DNA from: JAYZAP01 sp964645285
Lineage (GTDB): Bacteria > Pseudomonadota > Alphaproteobacteria > JAAXGF01
Assembly (NCBI GenBank): GCA_964645285.1
Contig: CAZYDR010000075.1
Location: forward strand, 1 to 17,820
Direction of reading: 5' to 3'
Length of the DNA stretch: 17,820 nt
Shown here: piece by piece, positions 1 to 7,980 of the stretch
How the letters are laid out: every line of letters starts with the position of its first letter
Numbering within the stretch: position 1 is the first letter of the stretch
The notes under the pieces: generated by a model
Database searches by the model: none
Told to the model about the DNA's origin: nothing
What the model saw: the letters and a program-made list of their open reading frames with translations, nothing else
Translations under genes and position numbers: made by a program

Positions 1-1
1 C

Positions 2-493
<492 letters not shown>

Positions 494-494
494 G

Positions 495-1454
495 TTAACG
501 TAAAGCGGCGTCGATTCTAAGGCAGACGTCCAGGGTATCGCGGGCGGATTGGGCAAGCACCGCGTCGTCCTGCGGTCCCGCCTCGACGGCGCGTTTAAAG
601 GCTTTGAGCTGAGCCACATCCGGATCGACGCCTTCCACCTGAATGGCGCTCTGTTTGCCGCCGGAACGGGTCTGGGCGAACCACATTTCCACCGGGCCGC
701 CCCGGGGCAGCAGGAAATCAAGCTCGACCATGCCTTTTTCGCAGGTCGCCCGCAGGGTCGTCGCGAAGGTCGCGCCCCAGGGCAGCAATACGCTGGCCTC
801 GGCCGCCACGATGATATCGCCGTAGCGCAGGCCCGCATGAACATGGTCGAAGGCGCCCTGGCTCGCCACACCGGCGCCCCATACCTGAGCAGGCATGCCG
901 AACATCCAGTTCAGAATGTCGATATCGAAGGCCAGCATCTCCTGGATCACATCGCCGTGGTGGACCGTGGCCAGGGATCCGCCCTCGGGCCAGTAGGGCG
1001 GGCCGAGACGGGTGGTCGAAACCGCCACCACCTTGCCCAGCTTGCCGTCACGAAGAATTTCGCGAAGCCGGCCGAAGGCCGCCACATGGCGCAGGAGTTG
1101 TCCGGCCATGAGCACGCGGCCGGCCTTGCGCGCCGCCGCGATAATGGCGTCGGCGTCGGCCAGGCTGGGCGCCAGGGGAAACTCGCACATGACATGCTTG
1201 CCGGCCTCCAGGGCTGCCACCGTATACTCCCGATGGTGAGCAGTGGGACAGGCAATGATCACACCGTCAATGGTCGCATCGGTGATCAACGCAGCTGGGC
1301 TTTCGGCAACGGTTGCGCCGACCTCACCCGCCGCCCACTTGAGGCTCTTGCGGCCACGCCCGGCCATGGTGGCCAGTTCCATGCCGTCAATCACCTGAAT
1401 GGCCGCGCCGTGAGCCACGGCTTGGCCGCCAGCGCCGATTATTCCAATTCGCAT
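495..1454 (-). CDS. Gfo/Idh/MocA-family oxidoreductase with altered catalytic residues
   Basis: The 319-residue protein has an N-terminal Rossmann fold (GIIGAGGQAVAHG, residues 4-16) for NAD(P) binding, then the C-terminal alpha/beta domain of the Gfo/Idh/MocA family. Family members usually oxidise or reduce sugars, inositols or related compounds; the substrate here is unknown. The usual EKP motif reads EFP (91-93), so the catalytic lysine is Phe92. In the segment that normally reads DxxxHxxD, the residues are Glu172, Phe176 and Asp179, so the usual Asp/His pair is also changed. The protein may be catalytically different or non-catalytic. The start ATG at 1454 has a GGAGA ribosome site about 6 bases upstream. 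The gene seems monocistronic: a terminator lies upstream (1504-1527) and uvrA converges downstream. Family call is firm, function open. Confidence 0.93.
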   Translation of the reverse strand: MRIGIIGAGGQAVAHGAAIQVIDGMELATMAGRGRKSLKWAAGEVGATVAESPAALITDATIDGVIIACPTAHHREYTVAALEAGKHVMCEFPLAPSLADADAIIAAARKAGRVLMAGQLLRHVAAFGRLREILRDGKLGKVVAVSTTRLGPPYWPEGGSLATVHHGDVIQEMLAFDIDILNWMFGMPAQVWGAGVASQGAFDHVHAGLRYGDIIVAAEASVLLPWGATFATTLRATCEKGMVELDFLLPRGGPVEMWFAQTRSGGKQSAIQVEGVDPDVAQLKAFKRAVEAGPQDDAVLAQSARDTLDVCLRIDAALR

Positions 1455-1503
1455 AAGGTTCTCCGATCAAGGGCCCCGAAGATACAGCCCCCGGCGCAAA
1501 CAG

Positions 1504-1527
1504 AAAAGGCGCCCGAAGGCGCCTTTT
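1504..1527. terminator. Bidirectional rho-independent terminator
   Basis: A perfect 10-bp stem, AAAAGGCGCC (1504-1513) and GGCGCCTTTT (1518-1527), closes a CGAA tetraloop. A-tract and T-tract flank the GC stem, so it could work on both strands. It lies about 20 bp past the stop of the small minus-strand ORF at 1547-1732 and upstream of the oxidoreductase gene, so it probably ends transcription coming leftward from the AT-rich region. Confidence 0.85.
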
Positions 1528-1546
1528 GAATGGTGGTATGTGAAAA

Positions 1547-1732
1547 TCAGGCCAGCTTGCGGTAAATCTGCGCGGCGCAAATGTGTGAACCCACCAAGAC
1601 GCCGAATTCGTTGAAGCAGCCGCTTACGGCCTTGAACTCGGGCTCGACAATGAGGCCGGCCTTGATGGCGGCATCCATGGCGACCTGCAGTTTCGCAATC
1701 TGGCGACCCAGGTGACCACTTCTCCTCAGCAC
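1547..1732 (-). CDS. Small hypothetical protein or gene remnant (start uncertain)
   Basis: I do not recognise this ORF. It encodes up to 61 residues from a GTG at 1732. An internal ATG at 1678 would give 43 residues (MDAAIKAGLIVEPEFK...). The composition is protein-like and soluble, with two cysteines in the C-terminal half (SGCFNEFG and SHICAAQ). In its favour, the stop is followed 20 bp later by a strong intrinsic terminator. Against it, the start is unclear: the only good Shine-Dalgarno-like sequence (GAGGAG, minus strand 1727-1722) lies downstream of the GTG and points to a CTG in frame or a GTG out of frame. It could be a short real gene, a protein starting at an unusual codon, or the 3' remnant of a decayed gene. 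Confidence 0.4.
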   Translation of the reverse strand: MLRRSGHLGRQIAKLQVAMDAAIKAGLIVEPEFKAVSGCFNEFGVLVGSHICAAQIYRKLA

Positions 1733-1736
1733 TCAA

Positions 1737-1992
1737 AATTAGCTAACCAAGGAGCAGTTCTGAGGCCATCCATCGGCTTCAGCAGTCTGAACTCAAAATA
1801 TTATGTCGTTTATTAAATTAATTGTTCAACCCGTTGTATTAACGTTTGTTATTACATATTAACTATATTGCAACTTGACCATAACAGGATTTTGATAAGT
1901 CGTTAGTGGTGTGTACGGCGTGTGAAAGCCTCGCCGGACCAGTTTCTTTCCGCCTTGAGTTTCGCCGCCGGCCGCATCACATTCGGGGCGCC
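1737..1992. promoter_or_regulatory. AT-rich intergenic island between the small minus-strand ORF and trmFO
   Basis: About 250 bp separate the small minus-strand ORF from the chosen trmFO start. The stretch 1786-1905 is conspicuously AT-rich against GC-rich neighbours. It contains TATTAA-type repeats (1811, 1837, 1857; the last two are TATTAAC, 20 bp apart) and the operator-like inverted repeat GTATTAAC-GTTT-GTTATTAC at 1836-1855 (7 of 8 pairs). Loose promoter-like pairs exist, for example TTGACC near 1874 with TAAGTC 15 bp later, but none is convincing. It probably holds the trmFO promoter and perhaps a divergent one. Which protein binds here, if any, cannot be told from the sequence. Confidence 0.5.
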
Positions 1993-3357
1993 ATGAATCA
2001 GACTACAGAAAATCCCGTCCACGTCATTGGCGGCGGCCTTGCGGGCAGCGAGGCTGCCTGGCAGCTGGCCCGCGCCGGCGCCCCGGTGGTGCTTCACGAA
2101 ATGCGCCCCGAGCGCGGCACCGACGCTCACCTGACCAGCAGTCTGGCCGAGCTGGTGTGCTCCAACTCGTTTCGTTCCGACGATGCCGAGCGCAATGCGG
2201 TTGGCCTGTTGCATGCGGAAATGCGGCGCTGCGATTCGATTATCATGGCATCCGCCGATTCTCATCAGGTTCCCGCCGGCGGCGCTCTGGCGGTGGACCG
2301 GGTCGGCTTTGCCCAGGCCGTCGAAGCCGCACTGGAAGCGGAACCACTCATCGAGATTTGCCGCGAGGAGGTCCCCGGCCTACCTCCCGAAGACTGGGGG
2401 CTTGCCATCATCGCCACCGGCCCCCTCACTTCGCCAGACCTGGCCGAAGCCATTCGCGCCGCCACCGGCGAGGACAGCCTGGCCTTCTTCGACGCGATTG
2501 CCCCCATCGTCCATAAGGACTCCATTGATTTCGACAAGGCATGGTTCCAGTCGCGCTATGACAAGGAAGGCCCGGGCGGTGATGCCGCCGCCTATATCAA
2601 CTGCCCGTTAGACGGCGAGCGGTATGAGGCCTTCATTGACGCCCTGCTGACCGACGAGACTACGGATTTCAAGGAATGGGAGGCCAGCACGCCTTATTTC
2701 GAAGGCTGCCTGCCGATCGAGGTCATGGCCGCGCGGGGCCGCGAGACATTACGCTTTGGCCCCATGAAGCCGGTCGGCCTGACCAATCCTCACAATCCCC
2801 AGGTCAAGGCCCATGCGGTGGTTCAACTGCGCCAGGACAATGCCCTTGGCACCCTCTACAACATGGTTGGGTTCCAGACCAAACTGCGCCACGGCGCGCA
2901 GACCGAGGTATTTCGCTCCATTCCGGGACTCGAGGATGCCCGCTTCGCCCGCCTCGGCGGCCTCCATCGAAATACTTTCATCAACGCACCGCGGCTGCTC
3001 GACGCCACGTTGACCCTCAAACCCCGGCCCGGCCTGCGCTTCGCCGGGCAGATCACCGGTGTGGAAGGTTATGTGGAGAGCGCCGCCATGGGCCTCCTTG
3101 CGGGGCGTTTCGCCGCGGCCGAACGCCAGGGCCGGTCGATTCCAGCACCGCCAGGGACCACCGCATTAGGCGCCCTACTCGGCCATATCACCCAAGGGGC
3201 CGACGCCAGCACCTTCCAGCCCATGAACGTCAACTTCGGCCTGTTTCCACCCCTTGACGTGCGCGCGCCCAAAAAGGAACGCAAGCCGCTCATGTCGCGC
3301 CGCGCCCTCGCCGACCTGGATATCTGGCTGGATTCTATGAGCGCCGCCGCCGAGTAA
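1993..3357 (+). CDS. trmFO: Methylenetetrahydrofolate-tRNA-(uracil-5-)-methyltransferase
   Basis: TrmFO makes 5-methyluridine at position 54 in the T-loop of tRNAs, taking the methyl carbon from 5,10-methylenetetrahydrofolate and reducing power from FADH2. The 454-residue product fits the family. The FAD-binding GGGLAGSEAAWQLA motif is at residues 13-26, followed by HEMRP (35-39). The two cysteines characteristic of the family are present: Cys56 in ELVCSNSFRS and Cys204 in YINCPLDG. The C-terminal part has the conserved GQITGVEGYVESAAMG and NVNFGLFPP stretches. The frame is open upstream to a GTG at 1906, but homology-like sequence begins at ATG 1993, so I use that start; its ribosome site is weak. 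It is followed by a separate promoter for the next gene, so it is probably monocistronic. Confidence 0.96.
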   Translation: MNQTTENPVHVIGGGLAGSEAAWQLARAGAPVVLHEMRPERGTDAHLTSSLAELVCSNSFRSDDAERNAVGLLHAEMRRCDSIIMASADSHQVPAGGALAVDRVGFAQAVEAALEAEPLIEICREEVPGLPPEDWGLAIIATGPLTSPDLAEAIRAATGEDSLAFFDAIAPIVHKDSIDFDKAWFQSRYDKEGPGGDAAAYINCPLDGERYEAFIDALLTDETTDFKEWEASTPYFEGCLPIEVMAARGRETLRFGPMKPVGLTNPHNPQVKAHAVVQLRQDNALGTLYNMVGFQTKLRHGAQTEVFRSIPGLEDARFARLGGLHRNTFINAPRLLDATLTLKPRPGLRFAGQITGVEGYVESAAMGLLAGRFAAAERQGRSIPAPPGTTALGALLGHITQGADASTFQPMNVNFGLFPPLDVRAPKKERKPLMSRRALADLDIWLDSMSAAAE

Positions 3358-3464
3358 GCCGGTAATTTGATTGCGAGTCGCTATTTCCGGACCCCCCGGT
3401 GTCCGATACACATCCGGACCGCTCCCTGAAAGCCTATGAAATCCCTAGGTTTTGCGGCGAATCG

Positions 3465-3492
3465 TTGATCTTGCCGGTATATTCCATATAGT
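3465..3492 (+). promoter_or_regulatory. Sigma70-like promoter of the PuuD-type membrane protein gene
   Basis: A -35 box TTGATC (3465-3470) and a -10 box TATAGT (3487-3492) are separated by 16 bp. Transcription would begin near 3499, giving a leader of about 43 nt with a G-rich ribosome site (AAGGGGGG) before the ATG at 3542. Inferred from consensus match only. Confidence 0.5.
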
Positions 3493-3541
3493 TGGTCTAG
3501 AGTTTTCGTGGGTTTTCCACTCCACAAAGGGGGGACGGGTT

Positions 3542-4144
3542 ATGGCTAAAATTCTAACGTCACTGAACAACACGATCATCGCCGGCGGCGTGTTGACGGT
3601 GCTTCTGTTCATTCTGTATTTCTCCGACGGTTACAATGGCGCCGACTTCGGCGTGTTCTTCATCCGCTGGCTCCATGTGGTGAGCGGCGTTATGTGGATC
3701 GGCTTGTTGTGGTATTTCAACTTCGTCCAGATCCCCAACATGCCCAACATCCCCGATGACCAGAAGCCGGCTATCGGCAAGGTGATTGCGCCGGCGGCCC
3801 TGTTCTGGTTTCGCTGGGGTGCCATGAGCACCATCATCACCGGCATCATCGTCGCGGCCATGAACAAATACCTGGGCTATGCGGTACTGCTCGGCCTCAA
3901 CAGCGGCGAGATGGGCCATACCATGATCGGCATCGGCATGTGGCTCGGCGTCATCATGTGGTTCAACGTCTGGTTCATCATCTGGCCCAACCAGAAAAAG
4001 GCTTTGGGCATGGTCGAATGCAGCCCCGAGGAGAAGGCCGCCGCCGCGCGTACGGCCATGCTGTTCTCGCGGACCAACACCTTGCTGTCGTTCCCCATGC
4101 TGTTCGCCATGGTGTCGGCGCAGAATCTGTTTACGATCTCATAA
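3542..4144 (+). CDS. PuuD-type (urate hydroxylase N-terminal-like) integral membrane protein, stand-alone
   Basis: The 200-residue protein has about five hydrophobic segments (roughly 12-28, 37-62, 83-107, 111-147 and the C-terminal 175-195). It carries signatures I associate with the membrane domain of urate hydroxylase PuuD: RWLHVVSGVMWIG (42-54), WFRWGA (89-94), GHTMIGIGMWLG (125-136) and WFNVWFIIWPNQKKALG from 140. His45 and His126 lie at membrane segments and could bind haem, by analogy only. Canonical PuuD has a C-terminal cytochrome c domain; this protein stops without one and has no CXXCH. No purine-degradation gene is adjacent, so urate oxidation should not be assumed. ATG 3542 is chosen over an upstream in-frame start at 3452 because of the ribosome site and promoter spacing. 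A terminator follows at 4168. Confidence 0.8.
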   Translation: MAKILTSLNNTIIAGGVLTVLLFILYFSDGYNGADFGVFFIRWLHVVSGVMWIGLLWYFNFVQIPNMPNIPDDQKPAIGKVIAPAALFWFRWGAMSTIITGIIVAAMNKYLGYAVLLGLNSGEMGHTMIGIGMWLGVIMWFNVWFIIWPNQKKALGMVECSPEEKAAAARTAMLFSRTNTLLSFPMLFAMVSAQNLFTIS

Positions 4145-4167
4145 TCCGCATCACCAGCGGACTAGGG

Positions 4168-4191
4168 AAAAGGGGCCTTCGGGCCCCTTTT
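4168..4191. terminator. Bidirectional rho-independent terminator between convergent genes
   Basis: A perfect stem, AAAAGGGGCC (4168-4177) and GGCCCCTTTT (4182-4191), closes a stable TTCG tetraloop. It lies 24 bp after the PuuD-type gene and directly abuts the stop codon of tam on the other strand. It can end both transcripts and marks the end of the yajC-secDF operon. Confidence 0.9.
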
Positions 4192-4192
4192 C

Positions 4193-4972
4193 TTATTTCA
4201 CCGCAATGATGAACAGGCGGAGGAAGGGGAACAGGGTGACGCCGTCATGGCGCGGCGGATATTCGACGGCGATACGGACGCTGTAGTCAGCCAGGAAAGC
4301 CTCGCGTTCATCCGGCTCCAGGGGCTCCAGATAGGGTCGCAGGCCGGTACCCTTGGTCCACTCGACCACCGGGTCATCACCTTCAAGAGCATGGAGATAC
4401 TCGCTCCCCCATACATTGAGACTCGCCGCATGGGGCGCCAGGATGTCGTAATAGACGTCCGGTTCGTAGACCGGCGCCAGACCTTCGATGCCAATCAGCC
4501 GGTCACGCCAGGGCCCTGCCGCCGCCGCGTCGCGCATGCAGTCGTGGGACGGCTTGTGATGATTGCGCGGCATCTGCACCGCGAGAACACCGCCGGGCGC
4601 CACCATTTCCATCAACCGGGGAAGTAAGCTCTCATGGCCGGTCAGCCATTGCAGTGACGCATTGGCGAACACCACCTGGGCCGGCGCGTCCGGCGTCCAA
4701 TGGGCGATGTCGGCCTCGATCCAGGTTACATCGGGCAGCACCTTTCGCGCCGCATCCAGCATATTGGCCGAGTTATCGACCCCGGTGATCCGCGCTTCGG
4801 GCCAATGAGTGGCTAACAGGCGAGTCACCCGGCCATCGCCGCAGCCGAGGTCATAGACCGTGGCCGGCACCACCATTGTCATGCGCGCCAACAGGTCCTC
4901 CACCGGGCGCATTCGCTCCGCTGCAAACTTGCCGTATTGAGCGAGATCCCAGTTCTTAATCCGGCGGCTCAT
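4193..4972 (-). CDS. tam: Trans-aconitate 2-methyltransferase-like SAM methyltransferase
   Basis: The 259-residue protein is a class I SAM-dependent methyltransferase. Motif I is VYDLGCGDGRVTRLL, followed by the acidic GVDNSANML and the motif IV region VFANASLQWL. The MPRNHHKPSH segment and the C-terminal YPPRHDGVTLFPFLRLFIIA end match what I know of trans-aconitate 2-methyltransferase, which methyl-esterifies trans-aconitate, an inhibitor formed spontaneously from the citric acid cycle intermediate cis-aconitate. The start ATG at 4972 follows a GAGGGG ribosome site; an in-frame start at 4996 would overlap the upstream gene and lacks support. Only 10 bp separate it from the Mth938-like gene, so it is probably co-transcribed with the Sec genes. 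The exact substrate is inferred from family resemblance. Confidence 0.85.
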   Translation of the reverse strand: MSRRIKNWDLAQYGKFAAERMRPVEDLLARMTMVVPATVYDLGCGDGRVTRLLATHWPEARITGVDNSANMLDAARKVLPDVTWIEADIAHWTPDAPAQVVFANASLQWLTGHESLLPRLMEMVAPGGVLAVQMPRNHHKPSHDCMRDAAAAGPWRDRLIGIEGLAPVYEPDVYYDILAPHAASLNVWGSEYLHALEGDDPVVEWTKGTGLRPYLEPLEPDEREAFLADYSVRIAVEYPPRHDGVTLFPFLRLFIIAVK

Positions 4973-4982
4973 GGTTGGCCCC

Positions 4983-5384
4983 TCACTCGACAGCAATCAG
5001 CGCGGCGACGACCAGGCGGTCCTCGGTGAGCAAGACGTTGAAGGTGCGGCACGCCGCCCCGGTATCCATGAAGTCGCTGGCGATATGGGCCTGGCGCAGG
5101 CCGTCGCGCAAGGCAACCGGGGCCAACGCGCCCCGGACACCGCAGCCGACCATCAACATTTCGATATCGGTACCCTTACCCAGCACCGCGGCCAGGCTGT
5201 CCAGGGTGATGTCCTCGAACCGGGAAACCGGCCATGGCTCGACCCGCGTGGGAAAAACCAGGATCGAGCCCCGGTAGCGGACGCCTTCGATGGCAAAGCC
5301 GCCATCGCCGTAGGAGCCGATCACCTTGCGCCCGCTGGGCGCATCGTTGGCGAGCGTTATCGTGGGTCCGGGATTATCGGCCAT
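4983..5384 (-). CDS. Mth938-like domain protein (NDUFAF3-type)
   Basis: The 133-residue single-domain protein carries typical Mth938/DUF498 features: GFAIEGVRYRGSILVFPT near the N-terminus, LMVGCGVRG in the middle and DFMDTGAACRTFNVLLTEDR towards the end. The mitochondrial relative NDUFAF3 helps assemble respiratory complex I; the bacterial role is not settled. It sits between secF (27 bp upstream) and tam (10 bp downstream). That placement is common in alphaproteobacteria and suggests expression with the membrane-insertion machinery. The start ATG at 5384 is the natural one. Family call firm, function inferred. Confidence 0.88.
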   Translation of the reverse strand: MADNPGPTITLANDAPSGRKVIGSYGDGGFAIEGVRYRGSILVFPTRVEPWPVSRFEDITLDSLAAVLGKGTDIEMLMVGCGVRGALAPVALRDGLRQAHIASDFMDTGAACRTFNVLLTEDRLVVAALIAVE

Positions 5385-5411
5385 GGCGGGTTATACCATG
5401 GATCGCCAGAA

Positions 5412-6356
5412 TCATTCTGGCGGCAGGATTTCGGCCTCGTCTTCGTCGTCACCCCGCCGGCCCGGCTGTATATCCAGCAACAGGGCGACGGCGATGAAAA
5501 TTGACGAATAGGTGCCGACCACCACGCCGAAAATCATGGCGAAGACGAAACCGGAAATCACCTCGCCGCCGAAGACAAAGAGCGCGATCAAGGCGAGCAG
5601 CGTAGTCACCGAGGTCATGACGGTTCGCGACAGGGTTTCGTTGATGCTGAGATCGGCCAGCTCGGCCATGGGCATGGTCTTGTAGCGACGCAGGTTCTCA
5701 CGCACCCGGTCGTAGACCACCACGGTGTCATTGATGGAATAACCGACGATAGTGAGGATCGCCGCGATGCTGGCAAGATTGAATTCAATACCGGTCACCG
5801 CGAACATGCCGACGGTCAGCGCCACGTCGTGAATCAGGGCGACCACGGCGCCAATGCTGAACTGCCATTCGAAACGAAACCAGATATAGAGCAGCATAAG
5901 CACCACGGCGCTGATGATGGCCACGGCGCCGGCTTCCACCAGTTCGCCGCTAACCTTGGGCCCGACGAACTCAATGCGCTGATATGTTATGTGCCCGATG
6001 TTCATTTCCTTGAGGGCCTGCTTGACGACGTCCACCGCCGCCATCTGCTCCGCCTCTTCGCCGGGTTGGCGGGCAACCCGGATCAGCACGTCGTTGGGGG
6101 CGCCGAATTCTTGCAGCGCCACCTCGCCGAGGCCAAGATCACCGAGCGCCGCGCGCATGGCCCCTAGTTCCGCCGGCTTCGGGGTTTTGATCTCAATCAG
6201 AATGCCGCCCAGGAAGTCGATGCCCAGGTTAAGGCCGCGAGCCATGAACATACCACCTGACCCAAGCACCAGAGCCAGGGACAAGACGAAGAACAGCCGC
6301 CGCATGCCGACAATGCGTAAGTTGGTTTTGTGCGGGATCAGGCGTAAGGGTTTCAT
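5412..6356 (-). CDS. secF: Protein translocase subunit SecF
   Basis: SecF pairs with SecD in the inner membrane and uses the proton gradient to help pull preproteins out of the SecYEG channel. The 314-residue protein has an N-terminal membrane segment (about 19-40), the GIDFLGG motif (45-51), a periplasmic domain, then five further membrane segments of the RND fold. These include VGYSINDTVVVYDRVREN, the conserved SecF signature. A hairpin of 8 bp (5404-5422) overlaps its stop codon; it has no T-tract and is unlikely to terminate. The gap to secD is 7 bp, so the two are almost certainly translated from one mRNA. Confidence 0.97.
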   Translation of the reverse strand: MKPLRLIPHKTNLRIVGMRRLFFVLSLALVLGSGGMFMARGLNLGIDFLGGILIEIKTPKPAELGAMRAALGDLGLGEVALQEFGAPNDVLIRVARQPGEEAEQMAAVDVVKQALKEMNIGHITYQRIEFVGPKVSGELVEAGAVAIISAVVLMLLYIWFRFEWQFSIGAVVALIHDVALTVGMFAVTGIEFNLASIAAILTIVGYSINDTVVVYDRVRENLRRYKTMPMAELADLSINETLSRTVMTSVTTLLALIALFVFGGEVISGFVFAMIFGVVVGTYSSIFIAVALLLDIQPGRRGDDEDEAEILPPE

Positions 6357-6363
6357 GGCGCCA

Positions 6364-7944
6364 CTAGATCGGCAGGGACTGAGGACGGCGCTTGCGCAGC
6401 CAGATGACGACGATTAAGCGGGTCACCATCACCGCCGTGAACATGGAGGTACAGATGCCGATCGCCAGGGTCACACCGAAGCCTTTGACCGGCCCCGAAC
6501 CCAGGGCGTACAGCAGGACCGCCGCGATGAAGGTGGTGATATTGGAATCGATAATCGTCGTCAGAGCGCGTTGATAGCCCGCATCGACGGATGAGAACGG
6601 CGTTCGTCCGCCGGCGATTTCCTCGCGAATGCGCTCGAACACCAGCACATTGGCATCCACCGCCATGCCAACGGTCAGAACGATGCCGGCAATGCCCGGC
6701 AGGGTCAGAGTCGCCTGCAGCGCCGACAGGGCGCCGGCAAGTAACATCACGTTCATCACCAGAGCGACATTAGCGGCAAGGCCGAACAGCCCATAGCAGG
6801 CCCCCATGAAGAGCACAACGAAGATCATGCCGAGCACCGCCGCGATCTTACCGGCGCGCACGGAATCGGCGCCCAGGTCGGGACCGACGGCGCGCTGCTC
6901 CAAAACCGTCAGTGGCGCCGGCAGAGCGCCGGCCCGCAGCAGCAGAGCGAAATCGGTGGTTGCCTGAACCGTGAAGTTGCCCGAGATAATGCCACGGCCG
7001 CCGGTAATGGCGCTGCGGATCACCGGGGCGCTGATGACTTTCTTATCTAGGACGATGGCGAAAGGCTTGCCAATGTTCTTAGACGTTACGTCGCCGAACT
7101 TGCGGGCGCCCACCGGGTCGAAGGTGAACGACACCACCGGCTGGTTGTCCTGGAAGCTGGGCTGGGCATCGATCAGATGCTCGCCGCCGACCATGATGCG
7201 CTTGCGCACCACGTACTGGACCGGCCGGCCGTTGGCATCAATCTCGTCGTCGGATTCAAGCAGCCGGCAACTCGCCGGCAGCCGTCCCATGAGCGCGTCG
7301 CCCACGGTGGTGTTGGGGCACAACAGCTGAAAACTAAGTTTGGCGGTCTTGCCGATGAGATCTATTATCCGTTCCGGGTCTGCGACGCCGGGAAGCTGCA
7401 CCAGGATGCGTTCCGAGCCCTGGCGTTGGATGGTCGGCTCGCGGGTGCCGGTCTCGTCGATACGACGGCGTACGATCTCAAGGGACTGATTAATCGCCGA
7501 CTCACGAATCTTCGCCAAGGCCGATTGATTCAAGGCCAGGGCAACGGCGCCATCGTCGTCGTTGGTGACCAGAAGATTTCGGTCGATGTCCTTTAACAGA
7601 TCAATCGCCTGCTCACGGTCCACGTCGGCATCGCGCAGGGTAAACGTCACCGTCTCACCACTGACACGAAGGTTGGTATAGCCGATCTTGGCGCCGCGCA
7701 TGATTGTGCGGGCCTCCTCCACAAGAGATTCGAGCCGTTCACGCAGCACTGTGCCGGCATCAACTTCGAGCAGCAGATGCGAGCCGCCCTGAAGATCGAG
7801 TCCCAAGCTGATCTGCTTGTGAGGCAGCCAGCCGGGCAAGGCGTTGGCCTGTTCCTCACTCAGCAAGTTGGGCATGGCGAACAGAATGCCAAGCCCGCAG
7901 ACCGCGAGGATCAGATTGATCTTCCAGCGCGAAAAATGAAGCAT
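6364..7944 (-). CDS. secD: Protein translocase subunit SecD
   Basis: SecD is the larger partner of SecF in the proton-driven accessory complex of the Sec translocon. The 526-residue protein has an N-terminal membrane segment (about 8-27), the DLQGG motif at residues 50-54, a large periplasmic region including VRRRIDETGTREPTIQRQG, and a C-terminal RND membrane domain with GMAVDANVLVFERIREE. Length is within the family range. The start ATG at 7944 lies 36 bp after the yajC stop. It is in the same strand run as yajC, secF and the Mth938-like gene. Confidence 0.97.
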   Translation of the reverse strand: MLHFSRWKINLILAVCGLGILFAMPNLLSEEQANALPGWLPHKQISLGLDLQGGSHLLLEVDAGTVLRERLESLVEEARTIMRGAKIGYTNLRVSGETVTFTLRDADVDREQAIDLLKDIDRNLLVTNDDDGAVALALNQSALAKIRESAINQSLEIVRRRIDETGTREPTIQRQGSERILVQLPGVADPERIIDLIGKTAKLSFQLLCPNTTVGDALMGRLPASCRLLESDDEIDANGRPVQYVVRKRIMVGGEHLIDAQPSFQDNQPVVSFTFDPVGARKFGDVTSKNIGKPFAIVLDKKVISAPVIRSAITGGRGIISGNFTVQATTDFALLLRAGALPAPLTVLEQRAVGPDLGADSVRAGKIAAVLGMIFVVLFMGACYGLFGLAANVALVMNVMLLAGALSALQATLTLPGIAGIVLTVGMAVDANVLVFERIREEIAGGRTPFSSVDAGYQRALTTIIDSNITTFIAAVLLYALGSGPVKGFGVTLAIGICTSMFTAVMVTRLIVVIWLRKRRPQSLPI

Positions 7945-7980
7945 GAGTTACGGGGTTCCAGCGGCCTTGGAAAAGCGCGC

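Noticed and set aside
549..1529. Long plus-strand open frame (326 codons) opposite the oxidoreductase
   Set aside because: It is antisense to a clear Gfo/Idh/MocA gene and its His/Gly/Arg-rich translation is typical of a shadow frame in GC-rich DNA.
1811..1865. Possible CtrA-binding site (TTAA-N7-TTAA) in the AT-rich island
   Set aside because: TTAA occurs at 1813, 1818, 1839 and 1859, and no pair has the required 11-base start-to-start spacing.
3386..3420. Possible trmFO terminator made from the two TCCGGACC copies and GGACC...GGTGTCC
   Set aside because: The stem is short with mismatches and no T-tract follows; the repeats are only 8 bp.
5404..5422. 8-bp hairpin at the secF stop codon, considered as terminator or attenuator
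   Set aside because: There is no T-tract and the next gene starts within 30 bp in the same operon; it is probably incidental.
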